Origin: Chitinophaga sp. H8 | GTDB lineage: Bacteria > Bacteroidota > Bacteroidia > Chitinophagales > Chitinophagaceae | Assembly: GCF_040567655.1 (NCBI RefSeq) | Contig: NZ_JBEXAC010000001.1 | Span: forward strand, 1,550,001 to 1,614,000 | DNA length: 64,000 bases | Direction: 5' to 3' | Translations under genes and position numbers: made by a program | Notes under the pieces: generated by a model | The model's input: the letters and a program-made list of their open reading frames with translations, nothing else | What the model was told of the DNA's origin: nothing | Databases searched by the model: none | Part shown: positions 1 to 9,600 of the stretch, in pieces | How positions within the stretch are numbered: the stretch's first letter is position 1 | Layout: every line of letters starts with the position of its first letter

Positions 1-477
1 AAAACAACGCAAGGGGGTGGTTATGATGATGGTATGCGCACCCTGAGTTATCGTTTCCGGAAAACGAAGATGACCGATGGTTTCTCCTGGCCGGAAGTAT
101 TGCTCATGCGTGCAGAGGGATATGCCAGAATGAACAGACTCGACCTTGCGATTGCAGATCTTAATACACTTCGCCAATACCGGCTTAAAACCGGTACGCC
201 CGGACTTACTGCCGGCACACAGGATGAAGTGATACAATGGGTGCTGGAAGAAAGAAGACGGGAGTTACCAATCGGTGGTTTCAAAAGGTTCCTCGATCTG
301 AAACGCTTTACGCTCGACAAAGGCAAGCCCTGGTCCAAATCTGAGATCGTACACAAAATTGCCGGACAAAGTTATAAAGGCACCATCGACTCGAAAGATT
401 TTATTGTGCCTATCAGTAATGTGGTGCTTAAGCATAACCCCAACTGGGGTATTCCGCTCGAAACCCGTCCTTATTAA
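1..477 (+). CDS. SusD/RagB-family outer-membrane lipoprotein, C-terminal part
   Basis: This is the last ~158 codons of a SusD-like nutrient-binding protein; the reading frame is open from base 1, so the gene begins outside the window and the Met at 34 is internal. The segment has the family's C-terminal features: WPEVLLMRAEGYARMN (a TPR-like helix), then DLNTLRQYR, then an ERRRELPIGGFKRFLDLKR block and a closing basic/aromatic stretch ending NPNW. SusD proteins sit on the outer surface and bind substrate for the SusC TonB-dependent transporter, which should be encoded just upstream. The TlpA-like gene 11 bp downstream is probably co-transcribed. The substrate cannot be inferred. Confidence 0.85.
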   Translation, partial: KTTQGGGYDDGMRTLSYRFRKTKMTDGFSWPEVLLMRAEGYARMNRLDLAIADLNTLRQYRLKTGTPGLTAGTQDEVIQWVLEERRRELPIGGFKRFLDLKRFTLDKGKPWSKSEIVHKIAGQSYKGTIDSKDFIVPISNVVLKHNPNWGIPLETRPY

Positions 478-488
478 TTGTTTAATGG

Positions 489-1607
489 ATGAATATGCGA
501 AAGTTATTTTCAGTCTTAATAATGATTGGGTGCGCCTCCGGCGCGGTAGCCCAACCGCAGCTTGTTATCAAAGGTACCGTGAAAGGAGACCTGAAAGGAC
601 ATAATAAAGTATATGTATTGGGAGATGGTATAAAAAAGGATTCTGTTGAAATAAAAAATGGCCGTTTTACGATCAGTATGCCCTGGGTAAAAGATGCGCC
701 CCCTTCCATCCGTGCTGAGTATGAAACCACATTGAAGCCAATTCCTCCGGCATTTGCTATAGTGGCAGATCGCCCTGGTACTATTTATTTCGATGTTACA
801 GATTTAACCCAGGGGCTTCGGTCCGGAAAGATCCGTGGTAACCGTTCGGTGATTGCTTTTCAGGATTTTGAAAAAGGAAGGGAACAGGTAAGGGTAGAAG
901 TAAGTGCTATCATAAATGAACGTTTTCCTGATAAAAACCAACGCGATTCGGCCAGAAATGTGGCTTTCCAGGAATTGATACAGCAGCGGCTGATTGCATA
1001 TATCGGCAGCTTTGTGGAAGCTAATGCAGATGCTTACATAGGTACATTTATACTCGGCCGTTATCAATCTGTTTTGTCAGCACAGGAGCTGGAAAGGCTT
1101 TATAACAAACTGGGTCCTCTTCAAAAGCGTTCCCCTACCGGTGCTGAAGTTGAAGCCCGTTTGATCGGCTTTAAACGTGCTGTACCTGGTTTCGAAGTGG
1201 TAGATTTTACACTGAATACGCCGGAAGAACAGCCTGTTACCTTCAGTAGCCTTCGTGGTAAATATGTGCTGATTGATTTCTGGTCCAGCTGGTGCGGGCC
1301 CTGCAAAGCCTCATTCCCATATATGAAGGAGCTATATCAGAAGTATCGTAGTGATAAATTCGAGATCCTGGGTATTTCCATTGATGAGAATAAGACAGCC
1401 TGGCTGAAGGAACTGGAAAAACAACAGCTGCCCTGGCCACAGGTACTGGATACAAAAAATGTGTCTGTAAACAGCTTTGCAGTAACCGCAGTGCCTACAG
1501 GTTATCTGATCAGTCCGGAAGGAAAAATAATCATGAAGCAGGTGGGATTTGGTGAAGAGGGGGATGGAGAAATAGAGAAAAAGTTAAAAGAGTTATTTGG
1601 ATTATAG
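489..1607 (+). CDS. TlpA-like thioredoxin-fold protein with DUF4369-type N-terminus
   Basis: Predicted secreted thiol-disulfide reductase of 372 residues. The N-terminus is a signal peptide (MRKLFSVLIMIGCASGAVAQ). Residues ~24-130 resemble the DUF4369 domain (VIKGTVKGDL..KVYV, then KDSVEIKNGRF) that Bacteroidetes attach to periplasmic thioredoxins. A thioredoxin fold fills ~240-372 with the active-site motif WCGPC (Cys269, Cys272) and a cis-proline loop AVPTGYLI. ATG at 489 is used; ATG at 495 would also keep the signal peptide. It follows a SusD gene, a common arrangement in which the reductase may maintain periplasmic or surface proteins, but the substrate is unknown. A strong terminator follows. 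Confidence 0.87.
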   Translation: MNMRKLFSVLIMIGCASGAVAQPQLVIKGTVKGDLKGHNKVYVLGDGIKKDSVEIKNGRFTISMPWVKDAPPSIRAEYETTLKPIPPAFAIVADRPGTIYFDVTDLTQGLRSGKIRGNRSVIAFQDFEKGREQVRVEVSAIINERFPDKNQRDSARNVAFQELIQQRLIAYIGSFVEANADAYIGTFILGRYQSVLSAQELERLYNKLGPLQKRSPTGAEVEARLIGFKRAVPGFEVVDFTLNTPEEQPVTFSSLRGKYVLIDFWSSWCGPCKASFPYMKELYQKYRSDKFEILGISIDENKTAWLKELEKQQLPWPQVLDTKNVSVNSFAVTAVPTGYLISPEGKIIMKQVGFGEEGDGEIEKKLKELFGL

Positions 1608-1637
1608 AGCGAAGATTAAGATTTTGTACCAACTGTA

Positions 1638-1692
1638 TCTCTGATAGACCTAAAAAGCGCACAATTGTGCGCTTTTTTAGGTTTATCAGAGA
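1638..1692. terminator. 55-bp near-perfect palindrome, bidirectional terminator
   Basis: The arms start TCTCTGATA and end TATCAGAGA, meeting at a GCGCACAATTGTGCGC core flanked by A5 and T6 runs. Only one G/A mismatch and one extra base interrupt the pairing over about 27 bp per arm. It lies 30 bp after the TlpA-like gene and about 95 bp beyond the 3' end of the convergent HxlR gene, so it can stop transcription from both sides. Confidence 0.85.
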
Positions 1693-1788
1693 GCAGTCTT
1701 AAAAAAATCAATTGTATAATCAGGTAATCTCTGCCGAGAGTTGCGTACAGTCATTCCATGAGTAAATGAAAAGTAGCTGGCCGGCTAC

Positions 1789-2187
1789 TTACGAATGTTT
1801 AGCAGGGGGGAAAGCGTCTAGGCTTTTACCGGGCCCTGCTCCAAGCTGCGCAAATGTCCATACTGCCATTTCATACAGAATGGGCCTGAGCGTATACCCG
1901 GCATCCGTTAGCTCATAGGTAACATACGGTGGTACTACTGGTAGCGCTTTGCGTAATAATAGCTGGTCTGACTCCAGTTGTTTCAGTTGCTGAATCAGCA
2001 CTTTCTCCGTAATACCAGGAACGGCCTTTCTTATTTCACTGTACCGCTTGCTGCCAGTAAGCAGCTGATAGAGTATAATTGGCTTCCAATATCCACCTAT
2101 CTTTTCCATTACAAAAGTAATAGGGCATTCATTAAGGGCTGCTTGTTTGTTTTCCTGTATGGTGGAACTTTCTTTTATAGTGGTCAT
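1789..2187 (-). CDS. HxlR-family winged-helix transcriptional regulator
   Basis: A 132-residue single-domain regulator. It has the family core: a Cys early in the domain (ECPITFVMEKIGGYWKP), a helix-turn-helix with LLTGSKRYSEIRKAVPGIT, and the wing region YELTDAGYTLRPILYEMAVW. HxlR proteins usually sense electrophiles or oxidants and often control a neighbouring redox gene. The start at 2187 (MTTIKESS) is chosen because it lies downstream of its own promoter, whereas the longer reading frame to 2256 would run back through the promoter and operator repeats. It is divergent from an NmrA-like gene, which is the obvious target. Confidence 0.88.
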   Translation of the reverse strand: MTTIKESSTIQENKQAALNECPITFVMEKIGGYWKPIILYQLLTGSKRYSEIRKAVPGITEKVLIQQLKQLESDQLLLRKALPVVPPYVTYELTDAGYTLRPILYEMAVWTFAQLGAGPGKSLDAFPPAKHS

Positions 2188-2202
2188 GTATACATACTTT
2201 AG

Positions 2203-2245
2203 GGTAAGTACTTGCACAAAGGTAAGTACAATAATACATTTGCAA
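2203..2245. promoter_or_regulatory. Overlapping divergent promoters with two GGTAAGTAC repeats (HxlR operator)
   Basis: Plus strand: TTG at 2212-2214, 20 bp, TACATTTG at 2235-2242, driving the NmrA-like gene. Minus strand: TTG at 2245-2243, 18 bp, TACCTTTG at 2224-2217, driving hxlR. Both fit the Bacteroidetes TTG...TAnnTTTG consensus. Two direct copies of GGTAAGTAC (2203-2211 and 2221-2229, 18 bp apart) lie across the two promoters, so one bound regulator could block both. Confidence 0.65.
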
Positions 2246-2267
2246 TAGAAAAACAAAATAGCTGTCT

Positions 2268-3167
2268 ATGAAAATTATTATCACCGGATCATTAGGGAAT
2301 ATCAGCCAGCCACTTGCAAAAACACTGCTGTTAGTCGGTCACCAGATTACTATTATCAGCAGTAATGCTGCAAAGGCGGAGGCGATTAAAACACTCGGGG
2401 CTATTCCGGCCATTGGTTCGCTGGAAGATGTCGGCTTTCTGACAAATACCTTTGCCGGGGCAGATGCAGTATATACGATGGTACCTCCAAATCTTACCAC
2501 TAACGATTTCAGGGAATACGCTGTTGGCATAGCAAACAGCTATGCCACTGCATTACAGCAGTCGGGGGTAAAAAGGATCGTTAATCTGAGCAGTATTGGT
2601 GCGCACCTGGAAAACGGGACAGGTCCTATTACGGGCATTCATGATGTGGAAGTCATTCTCAATAGTATACCCGGGATCGCAGTTAAACATATAAGGGCAC
2701 CGTTCTTTTACTACAACTTCTTCAATAATATCGATATGATTAAACACATGGATATTATAGGCAACAATTACCCGGCAGATACCAGGATCGTACTGATACA
2801 CCCGGAAGAAATTGCAGCCACAATAGCAACAGAATTACAGCAATCATTCACCGGAAAGGGCGTACGGTATATTTACAGTGATGATCGTACCGCTGCTGAA
2901 GTAGCACAGGTATTAGGAGCTGCTATTGGCAAGCCCGGATTGCCATGGGCACCATTTGAAGATGAGCAGATATGGCAGGTACTGGTTCAAAATGGCATGT
3001 CGGCAGAAATGGGACATAGATTTGTGGAACTGGGAGTTGCACTCAGAACGAACATTCTTTGGGAAGACTTTGATCGTAATAAGCCAGTAGTAAAAAGCGG
3101 AGTAGCACTGGAAGACTTTGCTGCTGAATTTGCTGATAGGTATCAGGGTAAGACAGTTGCCGTGTAG
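2268..3167 (+). CDS. NmrA-like NAD(P)-binding protein
   Basis: A 299-residue Rossmann-fold protein of the atypical short-chain dehydrogenase type. The N-terminal nucleotide-binding loop is MKIIITGSLGNISQPLAKTL, followed by a second strand with ISSNAAK, where an acidic or Arg residue would select NAD or NADP. NLSSIGAH around residue 105 is the equivalent of the active-site strand, and the usual YxxxK dyad is not evident, typical of NmrA-like sensors and quinone reductases. Its divergent HxlR regulator suggests induction by reactive electrophiles; that is inference. Confidence 0.82.
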   Translation: MKIIITGSLGNISQPLAKTLLLVGHQITIISSNAAKAEAIKTLGAIPAIGSLEDVGFLTNTFAGADAVYTMVPPNLTTNDFREYAVGIANSYATALQQSGVKRIVNLSSIGAHLENGTGPITGIHDVEVILNSIPGIAVKHIRAPFFYYNFFNNIDMIKHMDIIGNNYPADTRIVLIHPEEIAATIATELQQSFTGKGVRYIYSDDRTAAEVAQVLGAAIGKPGLPWAPFEDEQIWQVLVQNGMSAEMGHRFVELGVALRTNILWEDFDRNKPVVKSGVALEDFAAEFADRYQGKTVAV

Positions 3168-3620
3168 TATTTACTATGCTAATTTTCTCAAATTCGTATG
3201 AAGTGGGTAGAGTTTTATAAAGTGCACCATATGGGCAAGTCTATAATTGATAGTTTTGTGCGATTTTCTTTTTTACGAAAATTTTATCCATGCTATATAT
3301 TAGATGATCCGGTATTTTCAGAAAATATAATGACAGTTTCTGTATTGAAAATCATATTCATCCCTGATGATAACTCTGGGTTTTAGTAGTAGAAGGTTTT
3401 ATAAATGAGTGAAAATTTTTCACAAGGTGCTTGGTAAAGTATTTTAACTTCCGTAAGTTTAAGCCATCCTTAGCTTGTTTATGCTATACTAAGGATACTG
3501 GATAATCGTCCTGGCACTGAAAATTTACGTTTTATGTTTTGAAGCGGATGCTGGAACACTGTTTCAATACTTATTGAATGTTAACCACGAAAAGTTGGTG
3601 GTGTAAATTATTGCTATACT
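3168..3620. other. AT-rich intergenic region upstream of the YD/RHS genes
   Basis: No convincing gene is present; a 62-codon frame at 3198-3386 has no recognisable features. An 8-bp inverted repeat (ATCCTTAG at 3466-3473 and CTAAGGAT at 3489-3496) could form a small hairpin. The promoter of the downstream secreted proteins should lie here, but I do not see a full TTG/TAnnTTTG pair. Confidence 0.4.
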
Positions 3621-6608
3621 ATGAATCGAAGAATTATTTGTGCCCTATTGTTTACAGGCCTGGTCAAGGTATGTGTAGCCCAAATGAATGTGCCGACAGA
3701 GTTCTACAAGAATCCTCAGCTTATTCCTCAGTCTCCCGATGTTGGAACACTGTTTAAAGTATCTGATGTGCCTATGGACTATACTTCGGGCTCAGCTAGT
3801 ATAAAAGTTCCTTTATGTAATATTTCCAGCGGGAAAATCCAAATCCCAATTATAGCTAGTTACGCTACAGGCGGAATAAAAGTGCAGGATGTAGCAAGCT
3901 CAATAGGATTGGGCTGGGGGCTGGATATTGGAGGCGCCATTACTATACAAGATGACGCAAGTATACAGCCTCAGTATCGATTTGCAAATTCCCTTATCAA
4001 AACAGAGGGTCAGGCATATCCTGTAATGTCCAACGATGCTGCTATTTCAAGATTTGCTAACGGTTATGCCCAGAAGGAAAATCCAGTGTATACATTTAGG
4101 TGTGGAAAACTTTCCGGTTATTTTTTTTATGATATTTATGGGGTCCTCCAGGTATGTACGGATAATGAAGGTGTAAAAATTATAAATACGAATGGCAACC
4201 TCAGTATACCTAATAGCTTCAAGATAATTTCAGATGATGGGCTGGAGTACTTATTTAATATTGCTGAATCTTACTCAGTGCAAGGAAATTCAGTTCCAGG
4301 TACGTTGTTTTTATCACAGATTACAGATATGAATAGTAATCGGATGGTATTTTTCAAGTATAAACCCAAGCCGGAATACGCTATCCATACAGATAGTTAT
4401 TCTCAGTATTATACCGTCCAAAAAATTCAACGGCAAGGCACACCTTGCCCGTGGCCAGAAAATGATGCTTTTGTTTCGACATCAGCTACGCAGTTAAATA
4501 CTTTGCAGATTGACAGCATTATTTATGATGGAGGATATGTCAAGTTTGATGCCAGCAATGACAGGCTTGATATGGATAAAGTCAGGATAACAGGAATCAG
4601 ACAATATGCCAGCAATGGAACAAAAGTAAATGATATCAAATTCAATTGTTCATATTTCTATAATGACACTTATTCAAACGGCACTGTCAATAATTATAGA
4701 CTTAAGCTTGACTCAATAGTTTTTTGGGACCAAACAACAGCAAGAAATAGATTTGGCTTTGAGTATAATACAACCCAATTACTTCCTCCTTATAAAGTTA
4801 ACAACTTGCCCAACAATTACGCTGAAAATTCAACGGCAGTGGACTATTGGGGTTTTTATAATGGAAAGATTCATAATCAAGGAACTATCCCACGGGAAAT
4901 AGCGATTGCAAGGGGTTTTGACCCTAATCCGATATATAATAACAATTGGGGCGACAGAAACGTTGATAGCAATTATACTAGCGCCAATATATTGAAAAAA
5001 ATCATTTATCCAACAGGTGGATATGCGATTTTTCAATATGAAAATAATCAGGTGGATAGTAGTATGTTTGGCAAACTGGTGGGAGGCATTCGAGTGAAGA
5101 GTGTTGCTTATTTTGATATGCAGAATGGGACTAAACCGGCATTGGTTCGGAGCTTTAAATACCTAAAAGGTACTTTAATGAATATGTCGGACTATTTCCC
5201 ATTTACATATGACAAAGTAAAAGTTTCCCCTCCTTGCGGAAATGACGGGTTTATGGACGGGACGGCGTACTATACCAGAACAATTTCCTCAGAACCTTTG
5301 GGCTCATTTGCATATAGCAATAACGTCCCCATATTTTACTCTGAGGTGGAGGAATATCAAACCAACGGTGGAAATGAGAATGGGAAGACCTTCTATGAAT
5401 TTAATTTTGAGAACCCCTTATTTGCTTATTGCAGAATTAAAGAGTATGGAAACCGCTATCTTGTCAATAGAAGTAACTGGCAGTCAGGGCAGCTGGTCAT
5501 GAAAATTGACTACAAAAGTTTAAATGGTACTTATATTCCTGTTCAAAAGACGATAAATGAGTATGAAAAGTATAGAGAAGCTACACCAAAAATGGGACTA
5601 CATGTTTCAAAGAGCGACGAAAGCGGCAGGCTGTATGATTTAGTAGGTTCCGGAGCTAGTTTCCATTACGGGTGGTGGTTGGCAGCTTATGGCCAATACT
5701 ACTATGTCTATTTTGATGCTTACAGATATATAGGTGCTATGAAATTGACTAAAACTATTACCACAAATTATGTTGGAACGACAGATTCTTTAGTCAATCA
5801 AACTACTTACTACTACGATAACCCATCTTATTTAGTTCCAACAAGGATAGAGCAGGTGAAAAGCCGTGCAGATAAGGACGTTACTGTGACATTATATCCG
5901 TCAGATTATGCAGATACCACTGGCTTTATCGGATCCATGAAAAGGGCTAACTATCTTTCATATCCTATTGAAACAGTGCGTTATCGGGAAAATAATTCTG
6001 GAAAGACTATTTTGTCGGGACAGATTGCTATTTATGATAGCTCTGCACAGGCGTTGAGACGGCAGGTGTGGTCTCTTGAAAATGACTGGCCAATCGAAGC
6101 TAATAATTTTAAATTTTCCAACCGTGGAGCAGGACAATTTTATCCAGCCGGAGTGGCATCTGTTTTCAACAGGGACCCAAAATATAAGATAACGGCCTTT
6201 TATGATTCATATGACTCATGGGGTAATTTAACTTCCTATCATCAAGCTGACAATATACCCACGACATTTATCTGGGGATATAAGGGTTTGCATCCAGTAG
6301 CAAAAATTGAAGGCGTTGATCATAATACGGCTATACAATTTGTAAACCCTTCAATCCTGGATAATATTGTTGGTACGGATACGCAAATGAGAACAGAATT
6401 GAATAAGCTGCGAATTAACCTTCCCCAATTTCTGGTTAATACCTATACTTATTTTCCAACGATCGGGCTCACCAGTGAAACGGATCCTGCCGGGAAAAGT
6501 ATCTTTTATGAGTATGATAATGCGGTAAAACTGCGGCTCATTAAAGATATGAATGGAAAGATATTAAAGCTGTTCAATTCTCAATACCAACAACCTATTT
6601 CTCATTAA
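3621..6608 (+). CDS. Secreted YD/RHS-related protein without RHS core
   Basis: A 995-residue exported protein with a signal peptide (MNRRIICALLFTGLVKVCVAQ). The N-terminal part (TSGSASIKVPL, IQIPIIASYATGGIKVQDVA, GLGWGLDIGG) is the SpvB/TcB-like opening module that begins many Bacteroidetes RHS proteins. The middle is a long run of beta strands, and the C-terminus has YD-like segments (TFIWGYKGLHPVAKIE and LTSETDPAGKSIFYEYDN). The polymorphic-toxin core (DPxG) is absent. It lies 24 bp upstream of a true RHS protein and probably forms the shell or partner of it. Codon use looks more AT-rich than in the central operon. Function beyond toxin-shell assembly is inference. Confidence 0.8.
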   Translation: MNRRIICALLFTGLVKVCVAQMNVPTEFYKNPQLIPQSPDVGTLFKVSDVPMDYTSGSASIKVPLCNISSGKIQIPIIASYATGGIKVQDVASSIGLGWGLDIGGAITIQDDASIQPQYRFANSLIKTEGQAYPVMSNDAAISRFANGYAQKENPVYTFRCGKLSGYFFYDIYGVLQVCTDNEGVKIINTNGNLSIPNSFKIISDDGLEYLFNIAESYSVQGNSVPGTLFLSQITDMNSNRMVFFKYKPKPEYAIHTDSYSQYYTVQKIQRQGTPCPWPENDAFVSTSATQLNTLQIDSIIYDGGYVKFDASNDRLDMDKVRITGIRQYASNGTKVNDIKFNCSYFYNDTYSNGTVNNYRLKLDSIVFWDQTTARNRFGFEYNTTQLLPPYKVNNLPNNYAENSTAVDYWGFYNGKIHNQGTIPREIAIARGFDPNPIYNNNWGDRNVDSNYTSANILKKIIYPTGGYAIFQYENNQVDSSMFGKLVGGIRVKSVAYFDMQNGTKPALVRSFKYLKGTLMNMSDYFPFTYDKVKVSPPCGNDGFMDGTAYYTRTISSEPLGSFAYSNNVPIFYSEVEEYQTNGGNENGKTFYEFNFENPLFAYCRIKEYGNRYLVNRSNWQSGQLVMKIDYKSLNGTYIPVQKTINEYEKYREATPKMGLHVSKSDESGRLYDLVGSGASFHYGWWLAAYGQYYYVYFDAYRYIGAMKLTKTITTNYVGTTDSLVNQTTYYYDNPSYLVPTRIEQVKSRADKDVTVTLYPSDYADTTGFIGSMKRANYLSYPIETVRYRENNSGKTILSGQIAIYDSSAQALRRQVWSLENDWPIEANNFKFSNRGAGQFYPAGVASVFNRDPKYKITAFYDSYDSWGNLTSYHQADNIPTTFIWGYKGLHPVAKIEGVDHNTAIQFVNPSILDNIVGTDTQMRTELNKLRINLPQFLVNTYTYFPTIGLTSETDPAGKSIFYEYDNAVKLRLIKDMNGKILKLFNSQYQQPISH

Positions 6609-6632
6609 GAAATACGACCTAACCCTGTAAGG

Positions 6633-9600
6633 ATGCGAAAAAAAAATTCCACGGTTATTAAGATAACCTTTTCTATAACATTGATATTAACACTTAATTG
6701 TGTCGTTGCACAGATTCCCGGTACCACAGTTCGCCCCACGGCAACTCCAATAAATGCACCCGGAACATATGAAACTACAACTATTAACTATATCAGAACA
6801 TGGGCTCCGGCAGTACCGACTGCAGATACAGCTTATGTGATATCGCCGGCCAGAGTAGTTGCAGAAGTCCAGCAATCCACTCAATACCTTGATGGGCTTG
6901 GACGTTTGGTACAAACAGTATCCAAGGGATTAAGTGCTGGTGGAAATGATTTGGTAGTACCCGTTGCATATGATTTTTTTGGTCGGCAGGAAGCTAAATA
7001 TTTACCTTATACCACTACTGGTGTGAGTGATGGCAGCTTTAAAACAGCCCCATTTAATGCTCAGGCAGCATTTTACCAGTCCCAATTACCAGGCGAACGC
7101 ATATACTATAACCGGATTGACTATGAAGCATCTCCGCTTAATCGTATCATTAAAAATTATGCCCCTGGTAATAGTTGGGCAAAGAATGATCCCAATGGTA
7201 TAGAAAAAGGTGGAAACCGACCGATCGAAACCCAATATTTAGTCAATAAAACATCTGATTCAGTCAGGATTTGGAGTCTCAATATTGGGGATGTAAAGCC
7301 TGTCAACAGCAATGGAAGCGTCTATGATGCGGGTCAATTATATAAACAGACCACAATAGATGAAGTAGGAAATCAAGTAATAGAATATTCTGATAAAAAC
7401 GGCCGGATGGTGCTAAAAAAAGTGCAATTTTCTGTATCTCCTGGGTCTGGCCATATGGGATGGCTGTGTTCTTATTATGTTTATGATGAACTGGGGCTTC
7501 TGCGATTCGTTATTACTCCTAGGGCAGTTGAGGCAATTATGGTAAATAATTGGTCAATCAATGATATGATAGCCGGGGAACTTTGTTTTATTTACCGGTT
7601 TGACGGTCGACGAAGGATGATAGTAAAAAAAGTACCGGGAGCAGATTCCACCGAAATGGTATATGATGTACGGGACAGACTGGCGTTTATCAGGGATGGA
7701 AATATGAAGGGAAAAAATTGGCAGGCTACTTTTTATGATAGCCTTAACCGACCGGTGATGACGGCGTTATACAAAAATGCTACCGCTACGCGTGAATCAT
7801 TGCAGACTACGATGAGTGGTATTGCAGGTAGCAGCAGCAAGAATATTACCTACAATTTTCCGGCACCGGCTGATATGCTGTTAGATACTTACGATGGTAA
7901 GCCGCTGTATCAGGCCACTAATAGCATCTCTTTAGTGAGTGGGTTTGAAACTGGGATCGGGGCTGAGACATCCCTGGAGATCAATCCGGCGGCTACCAGT
8001 GGTAGCAGTATCATTGCAGCTACGGTTACGCCGACGAACATTTCTGTCGATTCGCTGACGCCACTGACTTATACTTATTACGATGGGTATACTTTCAGTG
8101 GTGCGCAGTCATATGCGAATGGTGATATTACAAAACCCCAGGCTGATGGTAGTCCCAGTGCAGAAAGTTTACCAGCTACAAGCAGCACCATGGTGAAAGG
8201 GTTGGTAACCGGCACCAAAGTAAGGGTGCTGGGTACCAATCAATGGCTAACGACCACCAACCACTATAATGATAAAGGCCGGCTAATCCAGGTGCAGGCA
8301 AATAATGTAAACGGTGGTTTGGATGTTACTACCAACCTGTATGATTTTAATGGGAAAGTGCTCAGCACCTACCTGCGACATAAAAACCTTCGCAGCAGCC
8401 TTTCTCCGCAAACCACTGTGTTAACAATGTTGCACTATGATGCAGCCGGAAGGCTTACCAGCGTTAAAAAGCGACTCAATGATGCTAGCCCACTTCTGGA
8501 TAAAACCATTGTTGCCAATACCTACAATGAGTTGGGGCAGATGAAAACAAAGCGTTTAGGCGTTACACCAACTGGTCAGCTGGAAACGCTAACCTATGAT
8601 TACAATATCCAGGGCTGGCTCACCGGAATGAACAAGGCTTTTGCAAGTACGCCGGGTAGTATCTCGAACTGGTTTGGACAAACACTGGCCTATGATTCAG
8701 GATTTACTGTCCTCCAGTATAATGGCAACATTGCCGGCAGTACCTGGAAGAGTAGGAGTGATGGTATATCCAGGGCATATGGTTATGGCTATGATAAGGT
8801 TAACCGCTTGCTTGCTGCCAATTTCAAACAGCAAAACAACAATAGCCCTAACTGGACCTCGGACCAAAAAGATTTTTCAGTAAGTAATTTAAATTATGAT
8901 GCTAATGGTAATATCCAAACGATGAACCAGATGGGTATGGTAGGCGTGGGCGCTCCCAGACCAATTGACAAACTTGTCTATACTTATGGAAAAAGTGGAA
9001 ATGCTTATACTAACAAACTGAGTGCAGTAGTTGATACCTGCAATACCGCCGGTGCCAAACTGGGAGACTTTATCAATGGTACCAACTCGGGGGATGACTA
9101 CGACTATGATGCTAATGGGAACCTCAAATATGACCTGAATAAGAACATCACCACCATTACCTACAATCATATGAACCTACCCGACAACATTGTGATTACC
9201 GGAAAAGGTAGCATAAAATACCTGTATGATGCCCGGGGAACTAAACTGAGAAAGGTCATTACCGACAATACAGCTACCCCAGCGAAAACAACCACTACAG
9301 ACTACATAGGTGGGATGGTATATCAGAATGATACCTTACAATTTGTGGGGCATGAAGAAGGGCGGATACGGCCAGTATTTAAAACCGGCCGGGACCCTCA
9401 GTATCCATTTGACTATTTTGTGAAGGACCACCTGGGAAATATACGCATGGTGCTTACAGATAAACCTGACTCTACCTTTTATGCTGCTACGATGGAGAAG
9501 CCTGCTGCTGCTATGGAAACTGCAATGTTTAGCAATATTGATAACACCCGTGCAGATAAACCGGTAGGTTATCCGGCAGATGAAAGTGCTGGTAAGAATG

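Noticed and set aside
3198..3386. 62-codon ORF between the NmrA-like and YD genes
   Set aside because: No recognisable composition, start context or domain; AT-rich intergenic sequence.
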